From contig NZ_LMDY01000003.1 of NCBI RefSeq assembly GCF_001425905.1, positions 1 to 64,000 on the forward strand: DNA of 64,000 nucleotides. The letters run 5' to 3'. The notes beneath the pieces were generated by a model. That model saw nothing but the letters and a program-made list of their open reading frames with translations. It did not search any database and was not told the DNA's origin. Shown in pieces: positions 1-8,450 of this stretch. The translations under genes and the position numbers were made by a program. Every line of letters begins with the position of its first letter. The first letter of the stretch is position 1. Source of the DNA: Methylibium sp. Root1272 (GTDB lineage: Bacteria > Pseudomonadota > Gammaproteobacteria > Burkholderiales > Burkholderiaceae_C).

Positions 1-3000
1 CCAGTCGCATCCAGCAGGTTGAACTCCGCCATCGTCGTGTACGCGCGTCCCATCACCTCCGACAGCGCCTCCAGCCTCACGTACTGGGTGCCGCCTCCGG
101 ATCCCGGCGTGCCGGTCGGCGCTGTCACCTCCTCAGCACCGATCTGCGCGACGTAAGAGGCGACATTCGCCAGCTCGGCTGCCGTCAACGTGACGGCCGT
201 GTGAGCCTGGATAGCCTCGGTCACGCTCGCCGCCGACCCGTCGTGCAGATAGGGTGCTGTGGCCCACACATCGCGAAGCGTCGGCGTGTCGATCCCCGTC
301 AGCGCCCCACCCAAGCGATTGCCACTGGAAGCCTTGAGGGTGCCGATGTCCCTCAGGGTGTTGGCGCCGCTCTCGGTGAATGCCGTTCCCGAATGGCATG
401 CCGAGCACTTGCTCGCGAATACGGTCTGACCTGCCGCCGCAGCCGTGGTGAGACTACCGTCCGCGTTGCGGTTCGGCGTCGGCGCGAACGTATTGAGCGA
501 GGTCACATAGGCTGCCAGCGCATCGAGGTCCGCGCTGACCCCGGCCTTGGCCGCACCCAGCGGCTGCGAGCGCGTGCCGGTATTGAACTGCGCGTCGGTC
601 ATCAGCCCAGCACCTTGCGCGAGCGTTCGGATCTGACCTTCGAAGTCCTGGATCTCGTCGAAGTTGCCGCTCCAGTGCTTGAAGCCCTGCCCACCGGCTC
701 GCCCTCGGAGACTGATCGTGTTGCGCAGGCCCTCTCCCAGGCTGCTCAGGTCCCACGTGCGACCGTCCTGCCCACCATCGTTGTGGCACGCAGCGCAACT
801 CATGTAGGCATCGCGAGACAGCCGGGTGTCACGGGCATCGTAGAAGAACTGCTTGCCGGCCAGCACCACGGCCGAGAGCTTCTCGACGGCGACCGCGTCG
901 ATCGCTGACGGCGCGAGCACGCTGAATTCGCCATACCGAACCAGCCGCGTCAGATCGAAGACGCCCAACGTCCGGTCCATGAAGTTGTTGACGTACAAGG
1001 TCAGTCCGTCGGGCGAGACGACGACCCCATCGGGCGCTCGACCCGCATCGAAGCGGAACAGTTCGACCTCTCGGATCGGATCGACCACCGCGACATGGCG
1101 ACTGGTCTGCAGCGCCACGAACAGGTACGCCCCGGTGGGATGGAAGACCGCAGCGCTGGCGAGGCTCGAGTTGTCGTGATCGATGCGCGCCGCATAGTCT
1201 TCTGTGAACGTCGCCAGATCGATCCTTGACGTGATCGCGCGCACGGTGCTTTCGAAGTTCAGTGCCAGCCCGTCGCGTCGCGTCCCGCGCTTGACGTTGT
1301 CCTGCTTCGAGGGAACCCATGCGCTCTTCCCGTCCGGCGCGATGACCGGCGACGCCAGATAGTTCGGAATACCGCGCCCCTGCAGCGTGGTATCCGGCTT
1401 GTCACTGTGCTGCAGAACGACGGTGCGCTCGATCGCCATTGCAGCCGTCACCACCACGACTTCGCCGCCCCGCTTCACGCCGGCCACTTCTGTCTGGACA
1501 ACGGTGGTTCCCTCGCCAGGCAAAGGCGGAGAAATGAACCTAGAAACGAAGATGCGGTCGCTCGCGGCGGGTATCGAAAGATGGCGCGGGTTGGCGCCCA
1601 CCGCCACAGAGCCCAGGATGGCTCCCGAGCTGACGTTCAGCTTCAATAACTGCCCGCTGGCTTCCAGCGTGACGTAGGCCGCGCTGCCGTTCGGTGCAAA
1701 GGCAATTCCATAGGGCATCGAAGCCCGCGGCAATACGACCGTCTGCACAACGGCCAAGCTACTGGGGCTGATGATGCTGATGCTCGAGCCGTTCTTGTTG
1801 GTAACCCACACGCGACCGTCGGGTGCGACGGCGACGGTCCGCGGAGCGGCCCCGACTGCAACTTCAGCCACCTTGTTGTAGGTCACACCATCGAAGACGC
1901 TGACGCTGTCGTTGTCTTGGTTGACCAACCAGACCCGCGGATTCTGGCCGGAGCGAACCTCGACGACGAGATTGGTCGACCCGCTCGGACGCGCCGTTCC
2001 CGATATCGCGCCATAGATCGCCTGCGTGAAGCTGAGCGTCTTCACGACGCCGGAAGTCGACAGTGCGGTGACCGTCACGGTGTACAGCCCTGGCGTCGTG
2101 TAGACGTGCGTGGTCGTGGTCGCTGTGGAATAAGCAGTCTCCGGCGACCCATCGCCGAAATTCCAGCGGTACTGAACCCCGGTTCCCAGGTTCGACGCTA
2201 CGTTGAACGATGCCGTCCCACCTGCCACGACGGGCGGCGCCAAGACGGGATCGATCACCGGCTGGACCGGGATCACCGTCCAGGCGAACGACGTGCCGTC
2301 GCTGGCGCCGTTTCCATCCTGAATAGTGATCGTCGGGTTGTAGTTGCCGGCCGTGCTGACCGTACCGCTGATCACTCCGGTGCTCGCCGATATGCTCAGA
2401 CCCGTGGGCAGGCCTGTTGCGGAATACGTCAGCGTGTCGCCGTCCGGGTCGTTCGCAGAAACCCCGAGCGAAACGGTCTGTCCCTGCGTGTGCGATTGCG
2501 CGCCCGGCGAATTGACCGTCGGCGCTTGGTTCGCCCCGGGCACCGTGAACAGCACGGTCTTCTCCACCGCCCTGGCACCCATGGTGCTGAAGTCTCCAGC
2601 GGCGACCGGGACACCCCAGTTGACGCCGTCGGCACTGACATAGAAGCGGAACTGTGCGATCGTGCCGTTGGCGCCCGACTGACGGGGCAGGTACTTGAAG
2701 CCGCCGACGTTGCGCACCGCGCCGAGGTTCACGGTGAACGTATGCGGCGGCGCCGGGTTGGCCCCGGACCACTGCGTATGCCAATACGTAGCAGCATTGC
2801 CGTCGATCGCATTGGCAGCCGCCGCATTCTCACCCTGAGTTTCCTGGCTGTCCGCGCTCACAGCCCATCCTGCGCGGGATATCGTTGCTCCATTGGTGTC
2901 GAGCAGGTTGAACTCGGCCATCGAGGCCCAGGCCCCACCGTTGATCTCGGTCACTTCTTCCAGGCGGACGTATCGCACGGAGATCGGCCCCGACGTACCG

Positions 3001-4841
3001 CCGACCACATTCCACATGAAATCCGTGCTGGTCTCGCCGGAAGTGGTGGCCGCAAAAATACTGACCTTGTAGTCGCCACCCGCACTCGGTGTGCCGGTGA
3101 TGCTGCCGGTTGTCGCGTTCATGCTCAGGCCGGGCGGCAGCCCCGTCGCTCTGAACGTGATGCCCAAACCATTCGGCGCCGTCGCGGTCGTGCTCAGCGA
3201 AACCGCGACACCCGCCGTTCCTGCTTGTGTGCCCGGTGACTGCAGCTGCGGCGCCGTCCCGGCACCGATACGCACCGTCTTCGCCACCGAGGGAACGCCT
3301 TGTCCATCGAGCGCGAAAAGCATGTACTGACCCGGCAGCGCAATCCCGGGATTGGTGGGGACATCGATGCTGTAGCTGTTCGTGCCGGTCGACGCGAAAG
3401 TCAGCGGGATGCGCCGTTGATCGTTGTTGACCGTGTGCGTTGTCGAAGACAAGCGGATCAGCACGAAAGACGTCACCGCCGCGCTTGTCGTCACGGCCAT
3501 CTTCTTGCCGTACTCAACCTGCGCCGGGAAGGTGTTGATGACGGGTCGCGTCGCCGCACTGCCATCCGCGTTCATCAGGTAGTTGGGCGTCAGAATCTGC
3601 ACGTCCGGGTGGTTTCCCGCGCAACCCTGACCGCACAAGCCCCCACCGGCCGACAGCACCCGACCGTCGTGGAGCAGCAATGCAACGCCGTGGTAGTTCC
3701 GCGGCACCGTCATGGCCGGCATGGTCGTGAAGGCTTCCGTGACGGGGTCCCACAGTTCGGGGACCAACACCGAGCGATCGTCGGAGAACGGAACGGGACG
3801 GGTCTGCCCGCCGACGATCAGGACCTGTCCGTTTGGCAATACCACGCTGTTGTGGAAGGCTCGCGCATAGCCCATCGGCGCTATCTTTTTCACGCTCAAG
3901 CCAGCATTGACGTCGATCACGTACGAACTCGACGTGGCATCGACGTTCTCGTACGCCGGCGCGCCGCCCGTCTTGAGAATCTTGCCGATGTCGTACATCA
4001 CAGTCGATCCGTTGATCGCGTACGCATCGTCCCCACGTGTCCCGGCCGGAACGCTGAAACCGTTGCCCTGGGTGTTGATCCAGTTCATGTTGGCGCTCGG
4101 TCCCGCTTGGAGCACCTGACCTGTCCCGGTCGGTATCAACCACATGTGGTTGTCGCCCCGGAAAATCCCCCCAGGATCGGGCCCCACCATGGGATTCACC
4201 GCCACGCCGGTCAGCCTCCGCCAGCCTCCCGCCTCAGTCCATATTTCAGCGTGCTTGTTGCCTTGCCCGCCGTTCCACGAACCACCGAGCGTCAAAATCG
4301 AGCCATCCTGCAGAATCGTATTTGCCTGGTAGGCTCTCGGGATATTCATGGCCGCCGCGGCAGTCCACGCACCGTTCGTCGGGTTGTATATGCTGGTGGT
4401 ACCTGCACTCGACCCGCCGCTGACCAACAATCGCCCGTCCGGCAAATTGGTGGTGCCTGGGCAGAACATATTGTGGTTGGTTTCGTTGATCAACCTTTCG
4501 GTTGCCGTGTTCGTCGCTGGATCGAACAGCGTCGAATACGTATTACCGGCAGTGCTTGTGAAGTCGAAACGGCTGTCGGCCGACCACATCAGCACCTTGC
4601 CATTCGGTAGGTTCGCTGCGGCCGATGGCACCAAAGTGAGCGCGACAGGCGCCGACCACATCGCCTGAGCCGGCGCGGCGATCGCCGCAATGCTCGCCTT
4701 GGCCGATGCTGCCGTCGTCTCGGATGCATCACTACCGCCGCCCCCCCCGCCGCACGCCGATATCAGCAGACAAGTTGCCGCCACAAGCCCCGGACAGGCG
4801 CGTCGAATGGCCTCCCAAGCTGATATTTGCGGATTTCTCAC
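1..4841 (-). CDS. Secreted lipoprotein: galactose-oxidase-type copper-radical oxidase fused to YVTN propeller and two-haem cytochrome c module (3' end outside window)
   Basis: One frame stays open from a GTG at 4841 to the window edge (about 1613 residues seen). The start is tentative: the ribosome-binding site is weak and no ATG lies nearby. Order: signal peptide with lipobox LISAC (Cys30) and poly-Gly/Ser; galactose-oxidase propeller about 50-420; DUF1929-like domain about 425-520; putative Ig domain; F5/8 type C-like domain about 614-760; second Ig-like domain; PKD about 861-940; YVTN-type beta-propeller about 958-1298; cytochrome c peroxidase/MauG-like part with CxxCH at 1349-1353 and 1479-1483; start of a second F5/8-like domain. 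Copper-site residues of galactose oxidase are all present: Cys127 (MFCPG), Tyr171 (RAYQ), Trp189 (GGSW), Tyr383-His384 (NYHG), His469 (THTVN). Known family reaction: oxidation of a primary alcohol of a sugar to aldehyde with O2 giving H2O2. Substrate here is unknown. Likely cell-surface or periplasmic. Divergent from the lyase gene at 5468. Confidence 0.88.
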   Translation of the reverse strand, partial: MRNPQISAWEAIRRACPGLVAATCLLISACGGGGGGSDASETTAASAKASIAAIAAPAQAMWSAPVALTLVPSAAANLPNGKVLMWSADSRFDFTSTAGNTYSTLFDPATNTATERLINETNHNMFCPGTTNLPDGRLLVSGGSSAGTTSIYNPTNGAWTAAAAMNIPRAYQANTILQDGSILTLGGSWNGGQGNKHAEIWTEAGGWRRLTGVAVNPMVGPDPGGIFRGDNHMWLIPTGTGQVLQAGPSANMNWINTQGNGFSVPAGTRGDDAYAINGSTVMYDIGKILKTGGAPAYENVDATSSSYVIDVNAGLSVKKIAPMGYARAFHNSVVLPNGQVLIVGGQTRPVPFSDDRSVLVPELWDPVTEAFTTMPAMTVPRNYHGVALLLHDGRVLSAGGGLCGQGCAGNHPDVQILTPNYLMNADGSAATRPVINTFPAQVEYGKKMAVTTSAAVTSFVLIRLSSTTHTVNNDQRRIPLTFASTGTNSYSIDVPTNPGIALPGQYMLFALDGQGVPSVAKTVRIGAGTAPQLQSPGTQAGTAGVAVSLSTTATAPNGLGITFRATGLPPGLSMNATTGSITGTPSAGGDYKVSIFAATTSGETSTDFMWNVVGGTSGPISVRYVRLEEVTEINGGAWASMAEFNLLDTNGATISRAGWAVSADSQETQGENAAAANAIDGNAATYWHTQWSGANPAPPHTFTVNLGAVRNVGGFKYLPRQSGANGTIAQFRFYVSADGVNWGVPVAAGDFSTMGARAVEKTVLFTVPGANQAPTVNSPGAQSHTQGQTVSLGVSANDPDGDTLTYSATGLPTGLSISASTGVISGTVSTAGNYNPTITIQDGNGASDGTSFAWTVIPVQPVIDPVLAPPVVAGGTASFNVASNLGTGVQYRWNFGDGSPETAYSTATTTTHVYTTPGLYTVTVTALSTSGVVKTLSFTQAIYGAISGTARPSGSTNLVVEVRSGQNPRVWLVNQDNDSVSVFDGVTYNKVAEVAVGAAPRTVAVAPDGRVWVTNKNGSSISIISPSSLAVVQTVVLPRASMPYGIAFAPNGSAAYVTLEASGQLLKLNVSSGAILGSVAVGANPRHLSIPAASDRIFVSRFISPPLPGEGTTVVQTEVAGVKRGGEVVVVTAAMAIERTVVLQHSDKPDTTLQGRGIPNYLASPVIAPDGKSAWVPSKQDNVKRGTRRDGLALNFESTVRAITSRIDLATFTEDYAARIDHDNSSLASAAVFHPTGAYLFVALQTSRHVAVVDPIREVELFRFDAGRAPDGVVVSPDGLTLYVNNFMDRTLGVFDLTRLVRYGEFSVLAPSAIDAVAVEKLSAVVLAGKQFFYDARDTRLSRDAYMSCAACHNDGGQDGRTWDLSSLGEGLRNTISLRGRAGGQGFKHWSGNFDEIQDFEGQIRTLAQGAGLMTDAQFNTGTRSQPLGAAKAGVSADLDALAAYVTSLNTFAPTPNRNADGSLTTAAAAGQTVFASKCSACHSGTAFTESGANTLRDIGTLKASSGNRLGGALTGIDTPTLRDVWATAPYLHDGSAASVTEAIQAHTAVTLTAAELANVASYVAQIGAEEVTAPTGTPGSGGGTQYVRLEALSEVMGRAYTTMAEFNLLDAT

Positions 4842-5467
4842 TGAATCTCGTTTTCGATAGTGGGGAAAGTCAGAAGCCGATGCGCGTGATTGCGCAGCTT
4901 CAAGAAACGCTTCGACAACTGCGCCGCAAGGACGCCGCAAAGCATATTAGGCGGCGATCTGTCTCAGGGCACCCCCGCAGCTAGGGGTAAATGCCGAGCG
5001 GTCCCCGCCGAAGTCATGCGCGATGACATCCCCCTCGCCGACTCTCTGCGGCCCCGCCCCGAAGCCATCGAATCTCGCGCGCGACGGTCACACCGATGGC
5101 CAGCACCTGCCAATTGGCTTGTCGCGCACGCTCGACTCTCTGCAAGAAACGTAACAGGTCGTCGTGAGGGCCGCTGCCGAGCGTAGCCGCCGCCTCTTCG
5201 TTACCCCCCTAAAACCGTAGTTGCCGCTCCCTTACGGAACCTGACCGGTAATCGCTTTGTTACGCCATCACCAGCCTGTTACACGGGCTTAGCTGAGTCT
5301 CCCTAGCATCCGGCTCATCGGTTCACGAATACCGACCTGCGTGTGACGGAAATAATCTCCGACCACGCACCGAGTCAAAAGATTGGCAAATAGATAATTC
5401 CAATTCGCAAGTATTCCGCCCGTCCCACGACATTCTATTTTTACAGATATAGCTAGGAGTTAGATTA
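4842..5467. other. Divergent intergenic region (626 bp) between the copper oxidase and lyase genes
   Basis: No convincing gene lies here; the short open frames have the wrong codon character. The last 90 bases before 5468 are clearly A+T-richer than the surroundings and probably hold the lyase promoter, but I cannot fix -35/-10 boxes with confidence. A short inverted repeat, CCGTA at 5215-5219 with TACGG at 5233-5237, lies mid-region, and related TTAC-type words recur at about 5260-5283. These could be operator half-sites shared by the two divergent genes, but that is speculation. I found no sigma-54 -24/-12 motif. Confidence 0.5.
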
Positions 5468-7105
5468 ATGCAACAATTTGACGGGGCGCGCCTGAGTATC
5501 ATTGCGCAATTGATCGCGACTGCATTCGCGGTAGCGGCCTGCGGGGGCGGCAGTGGCGGTAGCGACACCATCGTCGACAGCGGCGCCAGCACCTCCGGAA
5601 ACTCGGTCACGGCTCCGAGCGACTCGACTGAAACTGAGACGACAAGTAGCGGCTCAGATTCCACGGCGAGCGGCGGCAATGCTCCGACCTCCACCAAGAC
5701 GACGATCGCAGCCGCGGCTCCGGTTGCTCCGAGTGGCGTCTACAACTTCCTGGCTTATGAAAAGTATGCTTTCACCGTCAGCGGCACGCAACTCGTCCGC
5801 TATGGGTCCGGCAGCACCTGGATCGCGAAGACCGTCACCAACGGTGGGCAATGCACCAACCAGTACTTCGGTGTGGATCCCGCCCCAGCCACGTACAAGC
5901 GTTGCGAGGTCTTGGTCAGCACGACAGCCGCCGCACCTGCGGGAACCTATACGCATCTTGCGTACGAGAAATACCCGTTCTCCGTCACCGGCACGCAAGT
6001 CGTTCGCTTCGGGTCCGGTTCGACCTGGATTTCGCGCTCCGTGACTGGCAGCGGGCAGTGTACGAATCAATTCTTCGGCAAGGATCCTCTGCCTGCCGTC
6101 TACAAGCGTTGCGAGTTGCTGGTTCAAGCCTCGTCCGCCCCCGCTCCGGCTCCGAGCCCTGCCCCCGCGCCTGCGCCGGTGGCCGCAGCACCCACGCCGG
6201 CTCCCGCCGCTCCGGCCCCAGCACCGACACCGGCCCCTGCGCCCGCCCCCTCGACAGCAACGACGACGGTCGCCCCTGGTGACGTCTTTGCGGAACTCAA
6301 CGCCAACAATGCGTTCGCTTCTGACAGCGATGGCGCGGGCGTTGAATGCGACGGCAGGAACGCGTCGGTTCGCAGCCTTTCAGAGGCCGGCTTCAGTGGG
6401 TCCTACCTCAGCGACGTGCTCGGCTCGACTCGCTTCGGCAAGGCCACCGACCCCGAGAATGCCGGCCGCAAGACCTTGATGGTTCGCCCCAACGTCAACG
6501 ACGGCCTGACGGCCGGCGCGCCGCGGTGCGAGATCAGCTGGTGGACCACGCAGGCTGGCGCCCTCAAGACGAAGACCGACATCTGGTACGCGTTCGGGCT
6601 CTACCTGCCCGACTGGGAGACGACGCCCGAGGAAGGGATCATTTCGCAGTGGCATCAGGCGGGCAATACGGTCAATCCGTTCATGGCCATAGCGATCGCT
6701 GGCGACAAGATCAACTTCTACACGCGCTACAACTCGAACACGAATCCGACGCAGGCGGGGAACTCGACTCGCAGTTGGAACACCAGCGGCCTGCCGATCA
6801 ACAAGTGGACTTACTTCGTGATCAAGGCAAAGATCTCGCCGTTCACCAGTGACGCACCGTACTTCAAGGTGTGGCGCGATGGCACGCAGATCATCGACTA
6901 CTCGGGGCCCCTGAGCTACAACTCGCCGACCAACCCGCCCTGGGCGAAGTTTGGCCTCTACCCCTGGGGCTACAACACGAGCGGCAACCGCTGGTCGGCC
7001 GAGTTCCCCACCAAGACGCTGCTGTTCAGGACCCCGACCTTCGTACATGACCCGAACGGCAAGTACAAAGAAGCCGACATCCGTGCCTACGTGAAGGCAC
7101 GGTGA
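5468..7105 (+). CDS. Lipoprotein polysaccharide lyase (heparin-lyase-I-like) with tandem 61-residue repeats
   Basis: The 545-residue protein has an N-terminal signal ending in AVAAC (Cys25), so it is probably a lipoprotein. A Ser/Thr-rich stretch follows, then two copies of a 61-residue module (90-150 and 159-219, each with two Cys), an Ala-Pro linker (about 222-262) and a C-terminal domain (about 268-545) resembling the heparin lyase I-like polysaccharide lyase family (Pfam Polysacc_lyase), with the typical EISWWTT and ISQWHQ stretches. The ATG at 5468 has a good TAGGAG ribosome-binding site at 5454-5459. It faces the eps operon and is divergent from the copper oxidase, so a role in trimming or releasing the operon's exopolysaccharide is inferred. 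The fold call is fairly secure; the substrate is not known. Confidence 0.85.
   Translation: MQQFDGARLSIIAQLIATAFAVAACGGGSGGSDTIVDSGASTSGNSVTAPSDSTETETTSSGSDSTASGGNAPTSTKTTIAAAAPVAPSGVYNFLAYEKYAFTVSGTQLVRYGSGSTWIAKTVTNGGQCTNQYFGVDPAPATYKRCEVLVSTTAAAPAGTYTHLAYEKYPFSVTGTQVVRFGSGSTWISRSVTGSGQCTNQFFGKDPLPAVYKRCELLVQASSAPAPAPSPAPAPAPVAAAPTPAPAAPAPAPTPAPAPAPSTATTTVAPGDVFAELNANNAFASDSDGAGVECDGRNASVRSLSEAGFSGSYLSDVLGSTRFGKATDPENAGRKTLMVRPNVNDGLTAGAPRCEISWWTTQAGALKTKTDIWYAFGLYLPDWETTPEEGIISQWHQAGNTVNPFMAIAIAGDKINFYTRYNSNTNPTQAGNSTRSWNTSGLPINKWTYFVIKAKISPFTSDAPYFKVWRDGTQIIDYSGPLSYNSPTNPPWAKFGLYPWGYNTSGNRWSAEFPTKTLLFRTPTFVHDPNGKYKEADIRAYVKAR
5735..6124 (+). repeat. Tandem 61-residue protein repeat inside the lyase lipoprotein
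   Basis: Codons 90-150 (5735-5917) and 159-219 (5942-6124) encode two similar modules. Both contain LAYEKY, a GTQ.VR element, GSGSTW, GQCTNQ and YKRCE. Each copy has a Cys in GQCTN and another in YKRCE, which suggests a disulfide per module. The copies differ in many codons, so the duplication is not recent. I do not recognise a named domain; a carbohydrate- or surface-binding role is only a guess. Confidence 0.85.
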
Positions 7106-7180
7106 CACACAGCTCGGACGGGCACTCCTCTGAATGGCAGCTTGCCCATCTGACTGACCTGCCCCGCAAGAAGTAGAACG

Positions 7181-7233
7181 CTGCGCTGCCTTCGGGAACT
7201 TCGATTCGATCGAAGTTCCCGAAGGCAGCGCAG
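7181..7233. terminator. 25-bp perfect inverted repeat with 3-base loop between convergent genes
   Basis: Bases 7181-7205 are the exact reverse complement of 7209-7233, with loop TCG at 7206-7208. It lies between the convergent stops of the lyase (7105) and the terminal eps glycosyltransferase (7299), where a bidirectional terminator is expected. The stem is much longer than a usual intrinsic terminator and no clear T-tract follows on either strand, so it may instead block read-through as a long hairpin or be a repeat element. Confidence 0.65.
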
Positions 7234-7298
7234 TGGTACGAGAGAAGCGTAAGAATGCAGCGTGCGCAATGGCATGCTGCGTCCGTCGGTCAGTTCAT

Positions 7299-8381
7299 CT
7301 AGGTTCGCGAGAACTTTTCATAGATCGCTTCCATCTTCGGTAGCACGACGTCCTTACTGAACTCGGACTCGACCCGCTTGCGGGCCGCTCGGCCCATGCG
7401 CGGCAGCAGTTCCCGATCCGCTGCCAAGCGCAGGATCGCATCAAGGATTCCATCGATATCACCCGGCTCGACAAGAAGCCCTTCGACTCCAGAGTCGATC
7501 ATTTCTGGAATACCGCCAACGCGCGACGCCACGACGGGAATCGACCAGCTCATCGCCTCAAGAATGCTGACGGGCATGCCCTCGTTGCGCGAAGGCAAGA
7601 CATAAACATCCGCAGACCGCAGAAGCTCCAGCTTTCTTTCGCCGTCGATCCACCCGATAACAGATACCGCTTCAGCAACATCGAGATCCATCGCCATTCG
7701 CTTGGCCTTTTCCACTTCTCCGTGGCCGGCGATGGTCAGGCGGACATCGATGCCCGTGCTTCGCGCGCGGGCGATGGCAGGAATGAGCTCGAAAACGCCC
7801 TTGTTTGATCCCACGAAGCCCAAGAAGAGCAGATTGAGCGCACGCCCCTCGCGCAGGGGCCGTGTCACCGGCGCGGTTGTCGGCAGCAGCACGTAGTTCG
7901 GAATGACGGCAACCTTCGCCGACGGAGCAATCCGCAAGACGAACGTTCGCCACACTTCAGACAAGACGACAACACAGGAGAACTTCGACAGCACCCAGCC
8001 GGCGATCCGTTGCCCGACGAGAGGCAAACGATCGATATGCCCGCTGATGTGGCCGCTGTGCAAGTGAAAGATGACCGAATGTCCGAACAGGCGGGCTACC
8101 AATCCAAAAATCGACTTTCTCCAGAAGCTGCCCCCCGCGGCAGCATGAATATGAGCGAACAAGACCTGCCCTGACAGATTGAGAAAGAGGAATCTCGTCA
8201 TGGCCAGCACGATGGCGCCCAGTCGCCGCGCCAGCGACCCTTCCACGTGAGTTGCGATCAGCAGCACGTTCCAGCGCTCGAACAACCCGTCGCGTGCGTA
8301 CGCTTCGACGACGGCGCGCATGCCCCCGCGCGCTGCGGTGCACAGCATCAGTACCCTCTTGTTCTTGTGCGTCGCTGTCAT
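7299..8381 (-). CDS. Glycosyltransferase family 4, last gene of eps operon
   Basis: This 360-residue protein has the two-domain GT-B look of family GT4 (retaining, sugar-nucleotide dependent). An N-terminal Rossmann-like half contains a basic, hydrophobic face and a C-terminal half carries RNEGMPVSILEAM and VVASRVGGIPEMI, the E-x7-E donor-binding region. It probably adds one sugar to the lipid-linked EPS repeat unit on the cytoplasmic side of the membrane. The ATG at 8381 has no strong ribosome-binding site. It is the most distal gene of the minus-strand operon, 69 bases after the preceding stop, and the long hairpin at 7181-7233 follows it. Donor and acceptor sugars cannot be read from sequence. 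Confidence 0.88.
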   Translation of the reverse strand: MTATHKNKRVLMLCTAARGGMRAVVEAYARDGLFERWNVLLIATHVEGSLARRLGAIVLAMTRFLFLNLSGQVLFAHIHAAAGGSFWRKSIFGLVARLFGHSVIFHLHSGHISGHIDRLPLVGQRIAGWVLSKFSCVVVLSEVWRTFVLRIAPSAKVAVIPNYVLLPTTAPVTRPLREGRALNLLFLGFVGSNKGVFELIPAIARARSTGIDVRLTIAGHGEVEKAKRMAMDLDVAEAVSVIGWIDGERKLELLRSADVYVLPSRNEGMPVSILEAMSWSIPVVASRVGGIPEMIDSGVEGLLVEPGDIDGILDAILRLAADRELLPRMGRAARKRVESEFSKDVVLPKMEAIYEKFSRT

Positions 8382-8450
8382 GAGAACTCAATAGCGAGCG
8401 CTGCATCGCATTGGCATGCGACGGTCTCCTCGTAGTGTTCTTATTGCTTC

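Noticed and set aside
1864..4610. Several open frames of 200-440 codons on both strands inside the copper-oxidase gene
   Set aside because: They are in other frames of a gene whose own frame is continuously open and full of recognisable domains.
6130..6260. Apparent DNA repeats rich in GCCCC/GCTCC
   Set aside because: They encode the Ala-Pro linker of the lyase; not a CRISPR or mobile repeat.
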